Positions 1 to 12,217 of a DNA stretch of 64,000 bases are shown here, in pieces. Each line of letters opens with the position of its first letter. Position 1 is the stretch's first letter. The notes under the pieces are model-generated. The model was not told the DNA's origin and did no database searches. It saw only the letters and a program-made list of their open reading frames with translations. The DNA lies in contig OY987231.1 in assembly GCA_963920705.1 (NCBI GenBank), positions 22,359,024 to 22,423,023 of the forward strand. Reading direction: 5' to 3'. The translations under genes were made by a program, and so were the position numbers. The stretch is from Odiellus spinosus (lineage: Eukaryota > Arthropoda > Arachnida > Opiliones > Phalangiidae).

Positions 1-799
1 CGAAGTTAAATAAACAGACTTAAATTTTAATCAAGTTTAGCACATGGAGCGTATTAATCAAAATATATTTATACAATAGAAGGCTCCTGATTGGCTGAGA
101 GGGTAGGTAACGTTCGCTAGGTCGAATATTTAATAAATAAAATTATTTTTCATTTCACTTCATCTTTGGAAATGCAAATAAACTCTTTGGTATTAATTTA
201 TTGCTCGAAATAAGATGAACAGACTATTCAGTTTAAGATAGGATACCGACTGGACGCCGCCGCACGAGCGCGGGACAGCTAAAGCTTTGAAGAATGACCC
301 TAAACCGTTGGTCACGTGTCTGACGCGGATAAGAACTGGCTAAGCCTATAACGCCTACTTAACTAACCTTACCCTTTAGTCCTCGGGTTAGCATTTTCCG
401 AATCACGTACGGAAAGCGTAGAACCGAAAGAAATGACATACAGCTATAGCTCTCTCGGAATTTACTAATTTATTATTGGGCAAAATGGGCATTTAGGAAG
501 CTCCTAAAAAGATTGCCCATTAATAGAATTGCTCTTCAGCACGTTTGAAACATTATGTAATTTTCTAACAAACGTATGAATCGGTTATTACGGGGTAAGC
601 ACGTTAATATTACGATTCTATTAATAGACATTGCGTTCGTGTTATAGAATAAAAATAAAGGTTTTCAACAATATTTTATAAAGGCAATGATGAGGAGGGA
701 TATTTTTAATGTCCCTGAATAACTCGCGTTTTAGAAATATTTTTATAATTTTTTTCTTAAGAGCTAACTCTTAATTGTGATATATAAAGATTAAAACTT
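1..799. other. No gene recognised
   Basis: AT-rich DNA with some CpG-containing stretches; no ORF, RNA gene or repeat I can name. Confidence 0.5.
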
Positions 800-1106
800 C
801 AGGGCTCCCACCAAAATCAAAAAAAAAAAAAAAATTAGGGAAATGGGGGATTTTTCAGGCTAGAAATAGAGTGAAATAGGAACCAAAATTTTTAAAATAG
901 GGAGCAAATGGGAACCAATTTACATTTTTTCGTGATATTATATCATACTGACTTAGTCAGTTTTTCGACTTAGCATGGAATTTGGGTTCAATATTATAGG
1001 ACGACGGTACTTTTAACCAAATACGGTGATTTAGGGACCAAAATCACGATTTTATGGTGATTTAGGCCGGGGTTTTAGGTATTTTAGGGACCTGGTGGGA
1101 GCCCTG
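800..1106. mobile_element. 307-bp MITE with CAGGGCTCCCACC ends
   Basis: Begins CAGGGCTCCCACCA and ends TGGTGGGAGCCCTG, 14-bp perfect terminal inverted repeats. The six bases before it (AAACTT) match the six after it (AAATTT) at five positions, consistent with a 6-bp target duplication. The interior has an A-homopolymer and GGGAACCAA motifs. Non-coding. Confidence 0.8.
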
Positions 1107-2457
1107 AAATTTGAAAAATCAATAATTTCAAGTATAAATATAAAATTTCAACGTAGAATAACTATTCCCTGGATATTTAAAAAGTACCCACGGATTTTTT
1201 AAAAAAAATAAAATTCTAGCTATGCCTAAATTGTTTGTAATCTTTGTTACTAGTGAAAAAGGCCTATTTTGACAATAAGAAAATCTATAGAAATATGGCT
1301 TCATTCTACCTTTACAATAAAATTAAACTAATTATGTTTAAAGTTTTAAACGAATGATGTAATTCCATATATCAAAAAAACCTCAATATTCCATAACCAA
1401 TAACTAATATAAACCTCTATCCAAATATAATAACAGTATAATTTGAGAAACCAAAGTAAATAAATAACGTGTTTAATGAAATATGATATAAATATGTTAG
1501 GTGGCTCTTATTCAATAATACAGAAGTCCGAATTAACCGCCTCTATATATCTATATACGCCCGGAAAATGTAATAGGACCTGGGTAAACGAAAACACACC
1601 TTTAATTTGTAATATTAAAATGGGGAGCCGCGTATTCACGCAGTTTCAATAATAGATATAATTCGATTTGGCCCTTATCATAAACACAGAAATACGGTAG
1701 TAAATAAGAGGAAGGAAGGTCCTATTTACTATATGTACTATATATGCCTTGCAACGATCGTAATAAGCCTAAATTCTGTCGCGCACAAATAACTTTCAAT
1801 TGAATGACCGTCTCGCCATTCATTTAGAAGGTTTATGGATTATATTTACGGCTTTTCCATACTATTAATAACCAATTCATTCTAAAATTTACACGCGAAT
1901 GAAAGGACCCTTCTAAATTAAAATGAAAATCAACACGGAATTACGACAGGACACATCGTTAATTCTGATGGCTCTCTCGCGTAAACCGAGGTTAATTTAA
2001 ATGAGTATTTGCTTTAAAATTTTAATTTTGATGGGTCCTTCCCCCAGAAGTGGGAAAATAATCTATACTTATTGTGGGATAACTGATGCTAAGTTTGGGA
2101 TGAAATTTTCGAATCCACGCGTGTTCGGCAATAAAATTGCTTATTACATTAGTATTTAGCGCCTGTAGAAATGTTCGAACAGTAGAGCTTCGGTGTTCAG
2201 GTTGAAAACAACGCGTAGGGGCAGATTAATAGCGTATTCTTAGGACGCGGTTTTCAATCAATATTTTAGCCTAAAACTAGAATTTGGCGTTAAAATAAGG
2301 TCAAGCTTATATCTAACTTCACGTGTCAGAAAATTAGATATATAAAAGAATTGCAAATAATCTTCTTTTGGAAAAAAAAGTTGATTGAGAAAGGGGATTA
2401 ACCGAATTTAAGACGCGTTTAATCAGGCAAAGAGATTTTAAATATATTCCGTATCGT
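1107..2457. other. No gene recognised
   Basis: AT-rich intergenic DNA. No ORF of note and no repeat structure that I could delimit. Confidence 0.5.
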
Positions 2458-2720
2458 TAAAATAGGCCTAATCCGCTAGTAAAAGAATGGCAGACAAATA
2501 ATAAAGCTAAATAAAATAAAAATTTAACTTACTATAAAAGTAGGCTTAACAAGGTCCAACCAGAGACTCCGACCAATCACGCGAGGAGAGACGCGCGCTT
2601 TTGTTCTTTGGTCGGAGACTGCGCAATTGATCCTGATTAAGCCTAATGTCAGAGTTAGTTAAAAATTGATTTTTGGCTTAATATTGGTTTGAAATTTTTT
2701 TTTAATGATGAATTAGGTTT
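2458..2720. mobile_element. Relic of family A interior
   Basis: Carries the AATAGGCCTAATCCGC / TAAGCCTAATG pair and arms (GGTCGGAGACTGCGC against CAGAGACTCCGACC) arranged like the inner part of the complete family A element at 4680-5113. The terminal AGGGAGAATG blocks are missing. Confidence 0.5.
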
Positions 2721-3645
2721 ATTAAACGATAACCACTAACTATGCGCGACGGGTTTAATTCTTTGTAGCACTATAATACTTCCGCCGATCTCCGCCCTTT
2801 GCATAATGCATTACGATTGCCCAAATGTTTTTAGGGCAAATATAAAGCAAACCTACATAGGTGCTATTTCAAATTATCTCTATCTCTTACATTATAATAG
2901 CTGTAATTTTGCCCCTATCAGAAAAATAAAACTATTGGGAGCCCAGAACTTTTACCAGAGTATTTTAGGCTAAAATTCGATCGTCCATGACCAAATTAAA
3001 TTCGGGGGAATGTTAAACTAATTTGATACAACAATGTGAAAACGCGAGCGTAAGTGGGTGCTCGCGAAATCAATGGAAAAATATAACCCGTATTAGGGTT
3101 TATGTTTATAAGTTGTATTAAGTTAAACAAAACTAATCATTTTTTTATATTACAACATTTTATGTCTATGAAGTTTAACATTGCGTATTAATTCGCCTTA
3201 GTTTCCAATACATTATAAAACCGATCGCGAATACGGTGGAGTATAAAATATTGTTTTATATATCGAAATTATATCAAGGCGTGATGGGACGTGGGAACCT
3301 TTGGGACCAAAACCGGATGTCACGTGGGGCCTGGTAGTAGTTAAGACTATATAATATACGGGGGTAACCTTTGACCTCGCGATTGGTAAGGGGAACGCTA
3401 TATAACCCCTCTGTTTACGAAATACGCGAAAACCAAAAAAAAGCCGGGGGCTAATAATTTCAGACGAATTTTGGTTTGCCAGCAGGACCTTAAAAATGAG
3501 GGATCTGACGAAAAATAAAGTTTTTTAAAGGGAAAATGAAATGATTAAATAAATATATATATTAAGGTGCGGTTTGCGAAACTATCTATGAAGTTTGAAA
3601 ACTTTTATTGGCTATTATCGATTGGGAAGACGCCAGCCCCGTAAT
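2721..3645. other. No gene recognised
   Basis: AT-rich intergenic DNA; a family A-like TTAAAGGGAAAATGAA occurs near 3525 without a partner end. Confidence 0.4.
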
Positions 3646-3760
3646 ACCCTTTTCAGACGAGGCGTAACTAGCCGGTTTAATCACAATTAAGCGAGGTTTA
3701 TTAAACCTAGGTTAAATCTGATTAAACCACGGGTAATTACGCCTCGTCTGAAGAGGGTTT
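3646..3760. mobile_element. Family F foldback, copy 1
   Basis: Terminal inverted repeats of about 30-40 bp with CAGACGAGGCGTAA at the left and TTACGCCTCGTCTG at the right, followed inward by matching GTTTAATC / GATTAAAC blocks. A second copy is at 28205-28338. Non-coding, about 115 bp. Confidence 0.75.
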
Positions 3761-4555
3761 AACCCTGTATATGAGGCTCCTCTAATTTAGTCAAAAATAT
3801 TCTAAATTGGAAAATTTCTCCCGAATTCTAATAAATAGAGCAAATGTAAAACATGAATTCAACAAAAATAGGTCGAAATTTAAAACATTAATAGGAGAAT
3901 AGGTAATACTCGTCAAGCCTGGGTTACTTTCCAATATTCGGCAGACACGCTGTGTTAAATTATTTGGTTCTAAAGCTTATATTTCGTTAAATATAAATAG
4001 AATATACAAAATATCCTTAACATTTGACAATCCCTTTAAGAATAAGACGGTATTAAGAAGGAACCTAGCGTGGCTATAACATTTGTTATATACTTTTTTC
4101 CTTAAAAGTATACCGGAGTTTTATCCGCGGCGTGTATACTATCCTATAGCCGCGCGATGAGTCTAGTATTTTTTCCCTAAAGCCGTTGGGTTGCCCGCGA
4201 TGAGATGCTCGGAGTGGAGATTCCTATAGAGGAACCTTAATCACGGGTTAGGATGCTATAGCAGTCCTAATGACAGTTATTTTCGGATAGCAGTCGTGAC
4301 TCGGCCGGTCAGCGCGTAGCATGACCCTATATAGCGGCTTAAAGAAGAATTTTTATTTTCATACCATCACGCATTATACCCGCTTTCAATTTTTGCTTCT
4401 TACACTTTTTTTTTAAAGTTTTGTTTTCCCTAGAAATATTTTCTTAAATATATTCGAGTTATTCGAAAGAACTGACTATTTTTATTCGCTATATGATTTA
4501 ATATTGTCTATCAATCCGCCGTAATTTTGCTTAAATTGTTTTAATTATCTTCGTA
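3761..4555. other. No gene recognised
   Basis: AT-rich intergenic DNA; nothing supported. Confidence 0.4.
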
Positions 4556-4557
4556 AT

Positions 4558-4679
4558 AAAGGGAGAATGAAGCCAAATCGAAAAGTGATTTTAAATCTCG
4601 ATTCCTTGACGTTAAAGTGTAAATAATATTATTAAATATTAACCAATCAATATTTAACGTACTCGAAAAGTAGGGTTAA
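4558..4679. mobile_element. Family A solo left end
   Basis: AAAGGGAGAATGAAGCC at about 4558 matches the family A terminus, and TGATTTTAAATCTCGATTCC resembles the next part of the arm. No right end; it abuts the complete copy starting at 4680. Confidence 0.45.
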
Positions 4680-5113
4680 AGGGAGAATGCAACCTAATTA
4701 CAAGTGATTTTTTATCGATTCATTATCGTTTAAATAGGCCTAATCCACCGATAAAAAGTTTGCAATACAAATATTAAACTAGAAATAAATTTAAAACTTA
4801 CCCTGAAAATAGGCTTAGCGGGATTCATGGAGATCCTGAATCGCGTCCGTGTAAGGTCTAGCGACCAATGAGCGAAGGCCCGTCATTCACGCGAGATCTC
4901 CACGAGACTTACGTCGCGCGCGATTGGTCGCTAGACCTTACACGCGAGGAAATCAGGAGCTCCATGAATCCCACTAAGCCTATTTTCAGGGTAAGTTTTA
5001 AATTTATTTCTAGTTTAATATTTGTTTGTAAATTTTTTAAATAGTGGATTACGCCTATTTAAACAATAAGGAATCGATAAAAAAATCACTTGTTGTTAGG
5101 TTGCATCCTCCCT
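4680..5113. mobile_element. Family A palindromic element, copy at 4.7 kb
   Basis: Flanked on both sides by TTAA. Starts AGGGAGAATGCAACCTAA and ends with the complement TTAGGTTGCATCCTCCCT. Arms of about 200 bp stay complementary nearly to the centre, including TAAGGTCTAGCGACCAAT (left) against ATTGGTCGCTAGACCTTA (right) and AATAGGCTTAGC against its complement. Total 434 bp, no coding capacity. Confidence 0.88.
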
Positions 5114-5573
5114 TTAAATGGATAAATAGATTCTTGCTAGTATATACATAATGCTCCCGAACGCCATTAGGAAGTTATTTCGAAGCAGGATACGCGCGAA
5201 TGTCGATGTGATATATAGACATATATGGGACCCGCTATTTCTTACGTATCATAATATTACTACTGGGTATTTTTCGCAGGTAGTTTTTTTATGTCCATAT
5301 TCTAATGACATTTTGATGGATCTTAAGATTAACTACTATAGTATTTTTAGAATTTCAGTTTAATACCATATATTATTTTAAAATAAACTATGATATTCGA
5401 AAAAACTCGAATAATAATAATAATAAAAACTTCATGTTTAATATGATACGAAGAATAAATCGTATATACAAATAATGTGTACATGAAACTACTTTCTACA
5501 ATGCTTAAGTCACGTGATGATCAATATTAGTTGTCTTAAATGATTTCAACTCTCAAACTTTATATTATATTAA

Positions 5574-6033
5574 AGGGAGAATGAAAGGCCGAAACAACCT
5601 ATTTTTAATCGATTAAGAATGCTAAAATAATGAGAAAAACAATAATATAACTCAACAAAAATATTTCCTTATTTTATAATCAATTTTCAAAGTTCCGATG
5701 CTAAGCCTAGGCTGCATAGCTCGGTGAACTAGGCTAGCATGACCCGTATTTTTTTTTTAATATTCGCGGCTGTTCTTGTCGCCAATCACGAGCGAGTACG
5801 CGTATTTTTAAAATACGCGTACTCGCTCGTGATTGGCGATTAGATCAGACGGGAATATTAAAACAAAATACGGCTCGTGCTCGCCTAGTTCGCCGAGCTA
5901 GGCAGCCAAGGCTTAGCATCCGCAAGTTTCGGAACTTTGGAAATTGATTATAAAATAACGAAATATTTTTAGCGAGTTATATTATTGTTTTTCTCATTAT
6001 TTTAGCATTCTTAATCGGCCTTTCATTCTCCCT
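5574..6033. mobile_element. Family A palindromic element, copy at 5.6 kb
   Basis: 460 bp flanked by TTAA on both sides. Starts AGGGAGAATGAAAGGCC and ends GGCCTTTCATTCTCCCT. The centre near 5807 reads TACGCGTATTTTTAAAATACGCGTA, and the arms include CGCCAATCACGAGCGAGTAC against its complement. The whole element is an almost continuous palindrome. It shares ends with the other copies, but the interior differs. Confidence 0.9.
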
Positions 6034-6037
6034 TTAA

Positions 6038-6760
6038 TATATGTTGGAATTATTTTCCGTGGCATTGAATAAAACTAAACTTTTTAACGTCTGTTACTTC
6101 CGAAAGTTAAGTTTTAACGTAAACAAAATATTACACAAGTTGTTACTAATATAGTTTGAGAAATAATTTTGTATCGGCAATTTTATAATAGGTGTTTAGT
6201 TTTAATTAAAATTAAATAAAGTCATGAAGTAAGTCTTCCACTAAAAATAATAATATCTATTGATACAAAGAGTGGTATTACGGGCATCACGAATCTTATC
6301 AATTGAATTTTTCCAATGGTAAATTTGTTAACCATTATATCTGATTAGAACAAGCAAAACATGGGTATTTTTGACATACAAGTTTGCTCTATCATACAGA
6401 CAACAACGAATTTAAGCCATAAGAACATATTAGCTCCAAACAAACCACGTGCTACATAACTAGAGAGCAGTTAACTATACTTCTATAAAGGTACGAATAG
6501 CCTTCAAACATCTCTCCAAATAAACTGAGTAAAAACCCTATTATAAAAGATAGCCCACTAACATCTGTGTTTATCTCCACAACACGTAATTCTCTGGTTT
6601 TGTAAGATGATTACGTGAACTGTACGTATACTTTTCTCGTTCAAAATCAGTTAACAAACTAGCCGTAACAAAGGCGGATTTATACGCAATATTAAACTAC
6701 ATAGAGAATAAAAGTAGTTCGCGAAAAGGTAAAAAAAAGGCGCAATCTTTACGTTTAAGT
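6038..6760. other. No gene recognised
   Basis: AT-rich DNA between the 5.6-kb palindrome and a CpG-rich patch; nothing supported. Confidence 0.4.
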
Positions 6761-6762
6761 GT

Positions 6763-7020
6763 TTGAAATCGTGGAAATTATCGCGCGCCCAGAAAAAAAG
6801 GCGCGAAAGAGGCATAAGAACGCGCGAGACGAAAAGAAAAGATACCTTACGTAAATGCCTATACTCTCTCGCCTCTCTAATAACAATTATTATTTCAAAT
6901 CAAATAAAAGCGCGTGCGAGCGATAACTGTAATCGGGCGCGAGAAAATTGGCGGGAAAAATCACCCGCCAAAAATGACTATATAGCGCGCGCATCTCATT
7001 AAGAGATCTTCTGGCGAAAG
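6763..7020. promoter_or_regulatory. CpG-rich patch with paired E2F-like sites
   Basis: Many CGCG tetranucleotides in an otherwise AT-rich region. At 6949-6972 TTGGCGGG and CCCGCCAA are inverted around an 8-bp spacer; TTGGCGGGAAA fits the E2F/DP consensus. An open frame of 79 codons runs through the patch, but its lysine/arginine-rich product resembles nothing I know, so I do not call it a gene. Promoter function is a guess. Confidence 0.3.
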
Positions 7021-7375
7021 AGAAAAAGGGCAAAGATATTTGAGCCTGGGAGAATTACTTTAAATGGCGAGGAGGAGCGAAAGATTATCCTATCTACAAC
7101 AGCCACCGACTAAATGGAAAAGAAAAATAAAGCACGAAAAAGATATATACAACCCCTATCTGTTTTTGGGCAATTGACTAAATTTAATGGGCTATTTTAA
7201 ACCCACGTACATGTACTTTTCAAGAATTGAAATTTAGGAGAAAATTTGCTGGTAATGAAATTAAAGGGTTAGTAACAAATTATTTGAACGCGTTTCAATC
7301 TATTTCCACACGTTTTTAGATTTTGCGCTTTTAATTATTATAATTTATGAATTGAGTTAACTATTGCATTTTAGA

Positions 7376-7806
7376 TATACCAGAGGTATGTAACAACCCC
7401 CTTCGGGGGGAAGTATGAAAGCCCCTATACTACCAATGCTAAAAATCACGAACAACAAGAGCCCGCTGCTGACTATCTAGGCCACTAGCTCGCCCTGGAC
7501 TTCTCAATGTCGCTACTCTAGTAAATGGTCTTTGTATAAACAAGACGGCTCGATTTGTGTTTAGAACTTTCTGTCTCAGGAGTCAGGCTGTCTGTTAAAT
7601 TGGAGTCGAAGGTTGACTTCAGCTCGCGAGTTCCGGAAGTGTGCGTAGGGAAAATTTAGTGAGGTTCAAAACGGTGTAACTATTTTTTTGGAGTAAACCG
7701 GTGTGTCGATCCGCCGCGATTTACGCCGGGCACTGGTTGTTCGTCGATTTTGCCTACCTTTCATACTTCCCCCCGAAAGGGGGTTATTATATACCTCTGG
7801 TTATAC
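7376..7806. mobile_element. Family E foldback with CCAGAGGTAT ends
   Basis: Left end TATACCAGAGGTATGTAACA and right end the complement of TATAACCAGAGGTATATAAT. About 45 bp of inverted repeat include a C/G-run hairpin (CCCCCTTCGGGGGG) and AAGTATGAAAG. TA-rich flanks would suit a TA-targeting (Tc1/mariner-like) parent. The 430-bp element encodes no recognisable transposase. A related fragment is at 40900-41040. Confidence 0.8.
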
Positions 7807-9750
7807 CCTCGAACAACAACCAATTTGTTTTTAGACGAATCTTATGTAGATACGATTCAATTGGAAAATATTGGGGAAATTTCAAGAACCATCAAAGAAA
7901 ATATTTTTCAAATTTATTATTTGTTTTGGATAATTGGATTCGTTAAAAACTAGGATAATTGCGGCGATTTTGAAGTTCGTGAGAAAATAACTGCATTACA
8001 AAGAATAACTAATAAAATTGGATAAAATATTTTCTTTGTGAGATATTAATTTTGGTAGCATCACCGCGATACCTTTACAGATAATTATATCTGTTGATCG
8101 TGAAATATTTTTAATTAACGATCTTAGTTAATAATTAAGATATCAGCTTAGAATCTTCATGTAAACAATGTTTAAAGTATGACTCAAATTTTAATTAACA
8201 CGAATCCAAGAGTGTTTGACATTTTACCGATAACCAGTCTTCAGCCAATCACGTGACAACCGCGTACGTTTCAAACTAGGCTTAAGAAACGTTCTTTTTT
8301 GCCGATTGTCGGGAGACTGATTAACGAAGAGATTTCAAACTTTTCACGAATTCCTGTTAAAATTACTTTCTGAGTAAGATAAAAATTCATAGTAATTTTT
8401 TACTAGTAAATAAGGAATTTATTAAAAATCACTTATCGGGCTTTATTCTCACTTTAACCGTTAATCAGAGGGTCAAATTTAAATTTACTTGTATCCTTAT
8501 AACAAGCCAAAATAACGAATATTATCTAACGAACAGAGCCTGCAAAATTCTTAATATTAATAACGTGAATATCCCCTTCTTATAAGTGTAGTTAAATAGC
8601 TCAACAACTACTCCATAGTATATTACCTAATATATATTTAATTTCAATCTGAAAAAGTAGTTAATACGCGTTACAAAACTTAGTTTTTTTATGGAAATTT
8701 AGATCCCTTTCAAAACTGTAAGCGTTAGTAATAAGGAGCATGCAGCTTGCCTTTGAAATCTATTGTTTAATCACCGCCATAAGGCTTTCAGAAGAAAAAA
8801 AAAAAAAAAAAAAAAAAAGAGGGATTTTTCTGATAATATCAAATTGCAAAATCGTGATATTCGTCACAACCAACCAAAGTAATTATTTCTACCCTAAAAA
8901 CATTGAAAAAAACAATATATATATATAGCGAACTCAAATTAACTCGGCTATTCGACCAAGTCTTTTTAAGTTTTTGTGTTTATTTCTACCTTGTTGTAAC
9001 GCGTTAACATATTGCGTCTTTGTTTTTAGACCTAATTATTTAAAAACTACGAGATTCCCTCGTTAAAATTTAATTAACTGAATATTCGCAGGAAAAGAGA
9101 AAAAAAAAAAAAAAAAAAAAAATCAATTATGGGTAAGTTCCGAATACCGAGTCGCCATCTATAAAATATCACTCTTCTTAAACGTGAGAAAAAATTTAAA
9201 ATATTTTAAAAATTAATTAGTATTTTATATTTCTAATGAAATTAAAAAGTTTCAGAATTATTTTAATTTTAAAGATTTTAAAATTAAATCAATGGTCCTT
9301 ATGTTTTATCGAACTTATTTTAAATATTTTAATTTAATTAGTAAATTTTCGATTGAAAATTGGAATTCAATAAATTCAATTAATTAATACTTTTAAAATT
9401 AAAAATTAAATTATTTTTGGAGATGATTAAAATATTTGAAATCATTTCTAGCTTCGAATAAAATAGATTTCACGAATATGAAAATTAATTATAAAATAGG
9501 TTTAATTTTAAATATGATAACGTCATGTCTGAGATGTGCGTGGACAGAGTCTAGTTCACGAGCAAACAAAATTGGATTTTCAAATTAATGTTTTAAAATA
9601 TTTTTTTCAAATTATGAAGAGAAACCGCCTTAAATCTTGGTTCCGATTGAAATTAGATGAAACCAATTATATTTGAATCGCTATTAATTAACAAAGACTT
9701 AATTTGAAACTTAATACACCATCTGTGTGTCTTTAAATATTAATTGAAGA
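7807..9750. other. No gene recognised; inverted arms near 8.2-8.35 kb, A-homopolymers
   Basis: Around 8238-8330 ACCAGTCTTCAGCCAATC and the complement of GATTGTCGGGAGACTGAT form diverged inverted arms (a decayed foldback). A-runs of more than 20 bp lie at about 8796-8818 and 9100-9121. Otherwise very AT-rich, with no coding signal. Confidence 0.5.
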
Positions 9751-9754
9751 TACG

Positions 9755-10600
9755 GTACCTCCTGATTGTGGGAAGAATCACAAAGGGAGGTCCAAATGAG
9801 TTTATTTTAAACCCAGAGTGAATAATAATTTAAAATTAATTTATAACTAAATCTTCATCAACGATTAATCTTTTTTAAAAAATTTAGAAGTATATATAAA
9901 ATGGATCACACTTAAAATCATTAATAATGAAGAGTTAATTGTTGAAAACAAATATGAATATTAATATAAATATAAAGAGAGTTTAAAAAAAAATAAAGGC
10001 ACTAATGATTGTGCGGAGAAGCACAAATGAAGGCCAATTTTATTTTTCTCGACACGTTTAATTATGAAAGGGATTATAAAATTAACAAAAACTTTATCAA
10101 CGATTCAAAGAGGAACCATTTTGTATCTTTTAACGGTGAACTAGATTTTAGAGTATGAAATATATTACGATTAATATAATTAGAATTTCATCCACTCTCT
10201 AAAAAACAAGACGCGGTAAAAATCCAAATTAATTTACAACTAAAGCTTCATCAACGATTAAACTTTTCTAGAATATTTTAGAAGTATATATAAAATGAAT
10301 CACACTTAAAATCATTAATAATGAAGAGTTAATTATTTAAAACAAATTAGAATATTAACATAAAATTTTAAGGGAATTTTAAAATTAATTTATGGCACTC
10401 CTGATTGTGTGGAGAAACACAAATGAAAGCCAATAAATTTAATTTTCACCACATATATAATTATGAAAGGGGATTATAAAATTAACCAAAACATTATCAA
10501 CGATTCAAAGAGGAACCATCTAAACCATTTTAGAGTATGAAAATGGTATTACGATTTTACTATTTCATCCAATCTCTAAAACACAAGCGGTTAAAAACCC
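9755..10600. repeat. Local tandem duplication, period about 392 bp
   Basis: Two long copies (about 9839-10230 and 10231-10600) share TTCATCAACGATTAA, AGAAGTATATATAAAATG, CACTTAAAATCATTAATAAT and the hairpin-forming GATTGTGTGGAGAAACACAA. A partial third copy of the hairpin segment is at 9755-9835. No ORF. Confidence 0.75.
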
Positions 10601-11766
10601 TTGTCACGTGACAACAAAAACTTTAACTAAAAAATCGTCTATATGAACTCGTAGGACATGACTTTATCGTGTTTGAATATCTAACGAAAATATTTGAAAC
10701 CGCGTAAAATAGATATAAAACATAAGGACACAATCGATCAAATTTTTGATAACTATCTTGGCGTTGTATATTCTCGATGTCTCACGACAAGAACGCGAAA
10801 TTTCGTTGGCTCTTATATATTCTTACTAACCACTAAAAACCGGGCCTTTTCTTAATTTTAGCTTTTAATGAAAAATGTATTACCTCCTTTTAACTACCCG
10901 ATATGATTTTTTTTTTTTTTTTTTAAACATATCGACGCGTGTTCGTGAATATTCTCGTAATTTAAACGAATCTGTAGCGGATTAATACCTAATATTAAAT
11001 CATATATTATATCAAATATGTTTTTACAAACTGCACTCATCCGAGAATTTAATACTTAAAACCAAAATGTACGAAGCTAAGCTGGGGGTCTAAGATTTTT
11101 TTCTTTGAAAGATATATTTTAGCAGGGCCGACAAAAATCCATTTGTGAGAAATCGTGACTATCATGTCCTTCCAAAACGACCCCTTGTAAACCGAGCGCC
11201 TAAGAAATTCAAACGAGAGACATTGGTTAAAGGAACACGATCAGAAAAATATATCTCACAAACAAAAATTAAACATCGCTTTTGGATCCGATTAATTTTC
11301 AGAAATTTGTTAATTATTTATACAAGCGTCACAAACTGAGATAATTTCATTTTTCTTTGATCGAGAATGACGTCAGAGGGGTTATTAAGCGTTTCCTACT
11401 TTCTAATTAAGCTTTAAGATTTTTGGACCCATTTGTCTGTCTTCCTTTAAATTTAGGGTGCCCAGAAAATATAAAAAAATAACTAATGAAGGATCTGCGT
11501 GCTACTAACGTGCCAATGCCCTTATTCCTCTTAATTCAAAAGCGTATTACAAGATGAGGTTATTTTTTTGTAGTAATTAGATCATTCACGATATTTTAAC
11601 TCGATTGCGCATGAAGATATTTTTTGTAATTATTTAACTAATTATACTTTCCTCGTAAGTAATATATAAGTCTAATTTAAAAACAATCTAGTGGTCAGGG
11701 AATTTAAAAATTAGATATGTGTGATATCCAACCAGATTTTTAATCAATTTAACGTCGTAGCTAAGG
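10601..11766. other. No gene recognised
   Basis: AT-rich DNA with a T-homopolymer at about 10906-10924. The small ORF at 11145-11339 resembles nothing known. Confidence 0.4.
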
Positions 11767-12217
11767 CAGGGTGACCACTGAAAATTTGAAAATCCTATAT
11801 AGGAAATTTCTTTGCGAAATATAGGAAAATATAGGAAGAATTTTATGTAAAATATAGGATAAAATAGGAAGAAATAAGTGTAAAATATATGATAAAATAG
11901 GAAAATAATTAAAAGTAGGAACCATGTTTATTATCGCGTCACAACTCTCGCCACCGGTTTAAACGTAGTATTAATATGATCCAATTGCTTAAATAGTATG
12001 GAATTTTACAGACTATTTTAACTGGAAAATGTACGGTTAAGCTAAAATAATCTTATACAGCCACGGCTGACAGGATGATTTAGAACTTTACCCTTAACTA
12101 GAGATTTTGAGTAGAAATATAGGAGATTATAGGAATTGACATTAAATTATAGGAGAAAATAGGAAGGAGGTGAAAATATAGGAAAAAATAGGAAATATAG
12201 GAAAAGTGGTCACCCTG
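11767..12217. mobile_element. Family C MITE, copy 1 (6-bp target duplication CTAAGG)
   Basis: Starts CAGGGTGACCACTGAAAA and ends GTGGTCACCCTG. The exact hexamer CTAAGG lies at 11761-11766 and 12218-12223. Both flanks of the interior are full of TATAGGAAAA motifs; the middle holds CACAACTCTCGCCACCGGTT. 451 bp, non-coding. Confidence 0.9.

Noticed and set aside
8740-8928. ORF containing a long lysine run.
   Set aside because: The run is an A-homopolymer in AT-rich DNA; there is no other coding signal.
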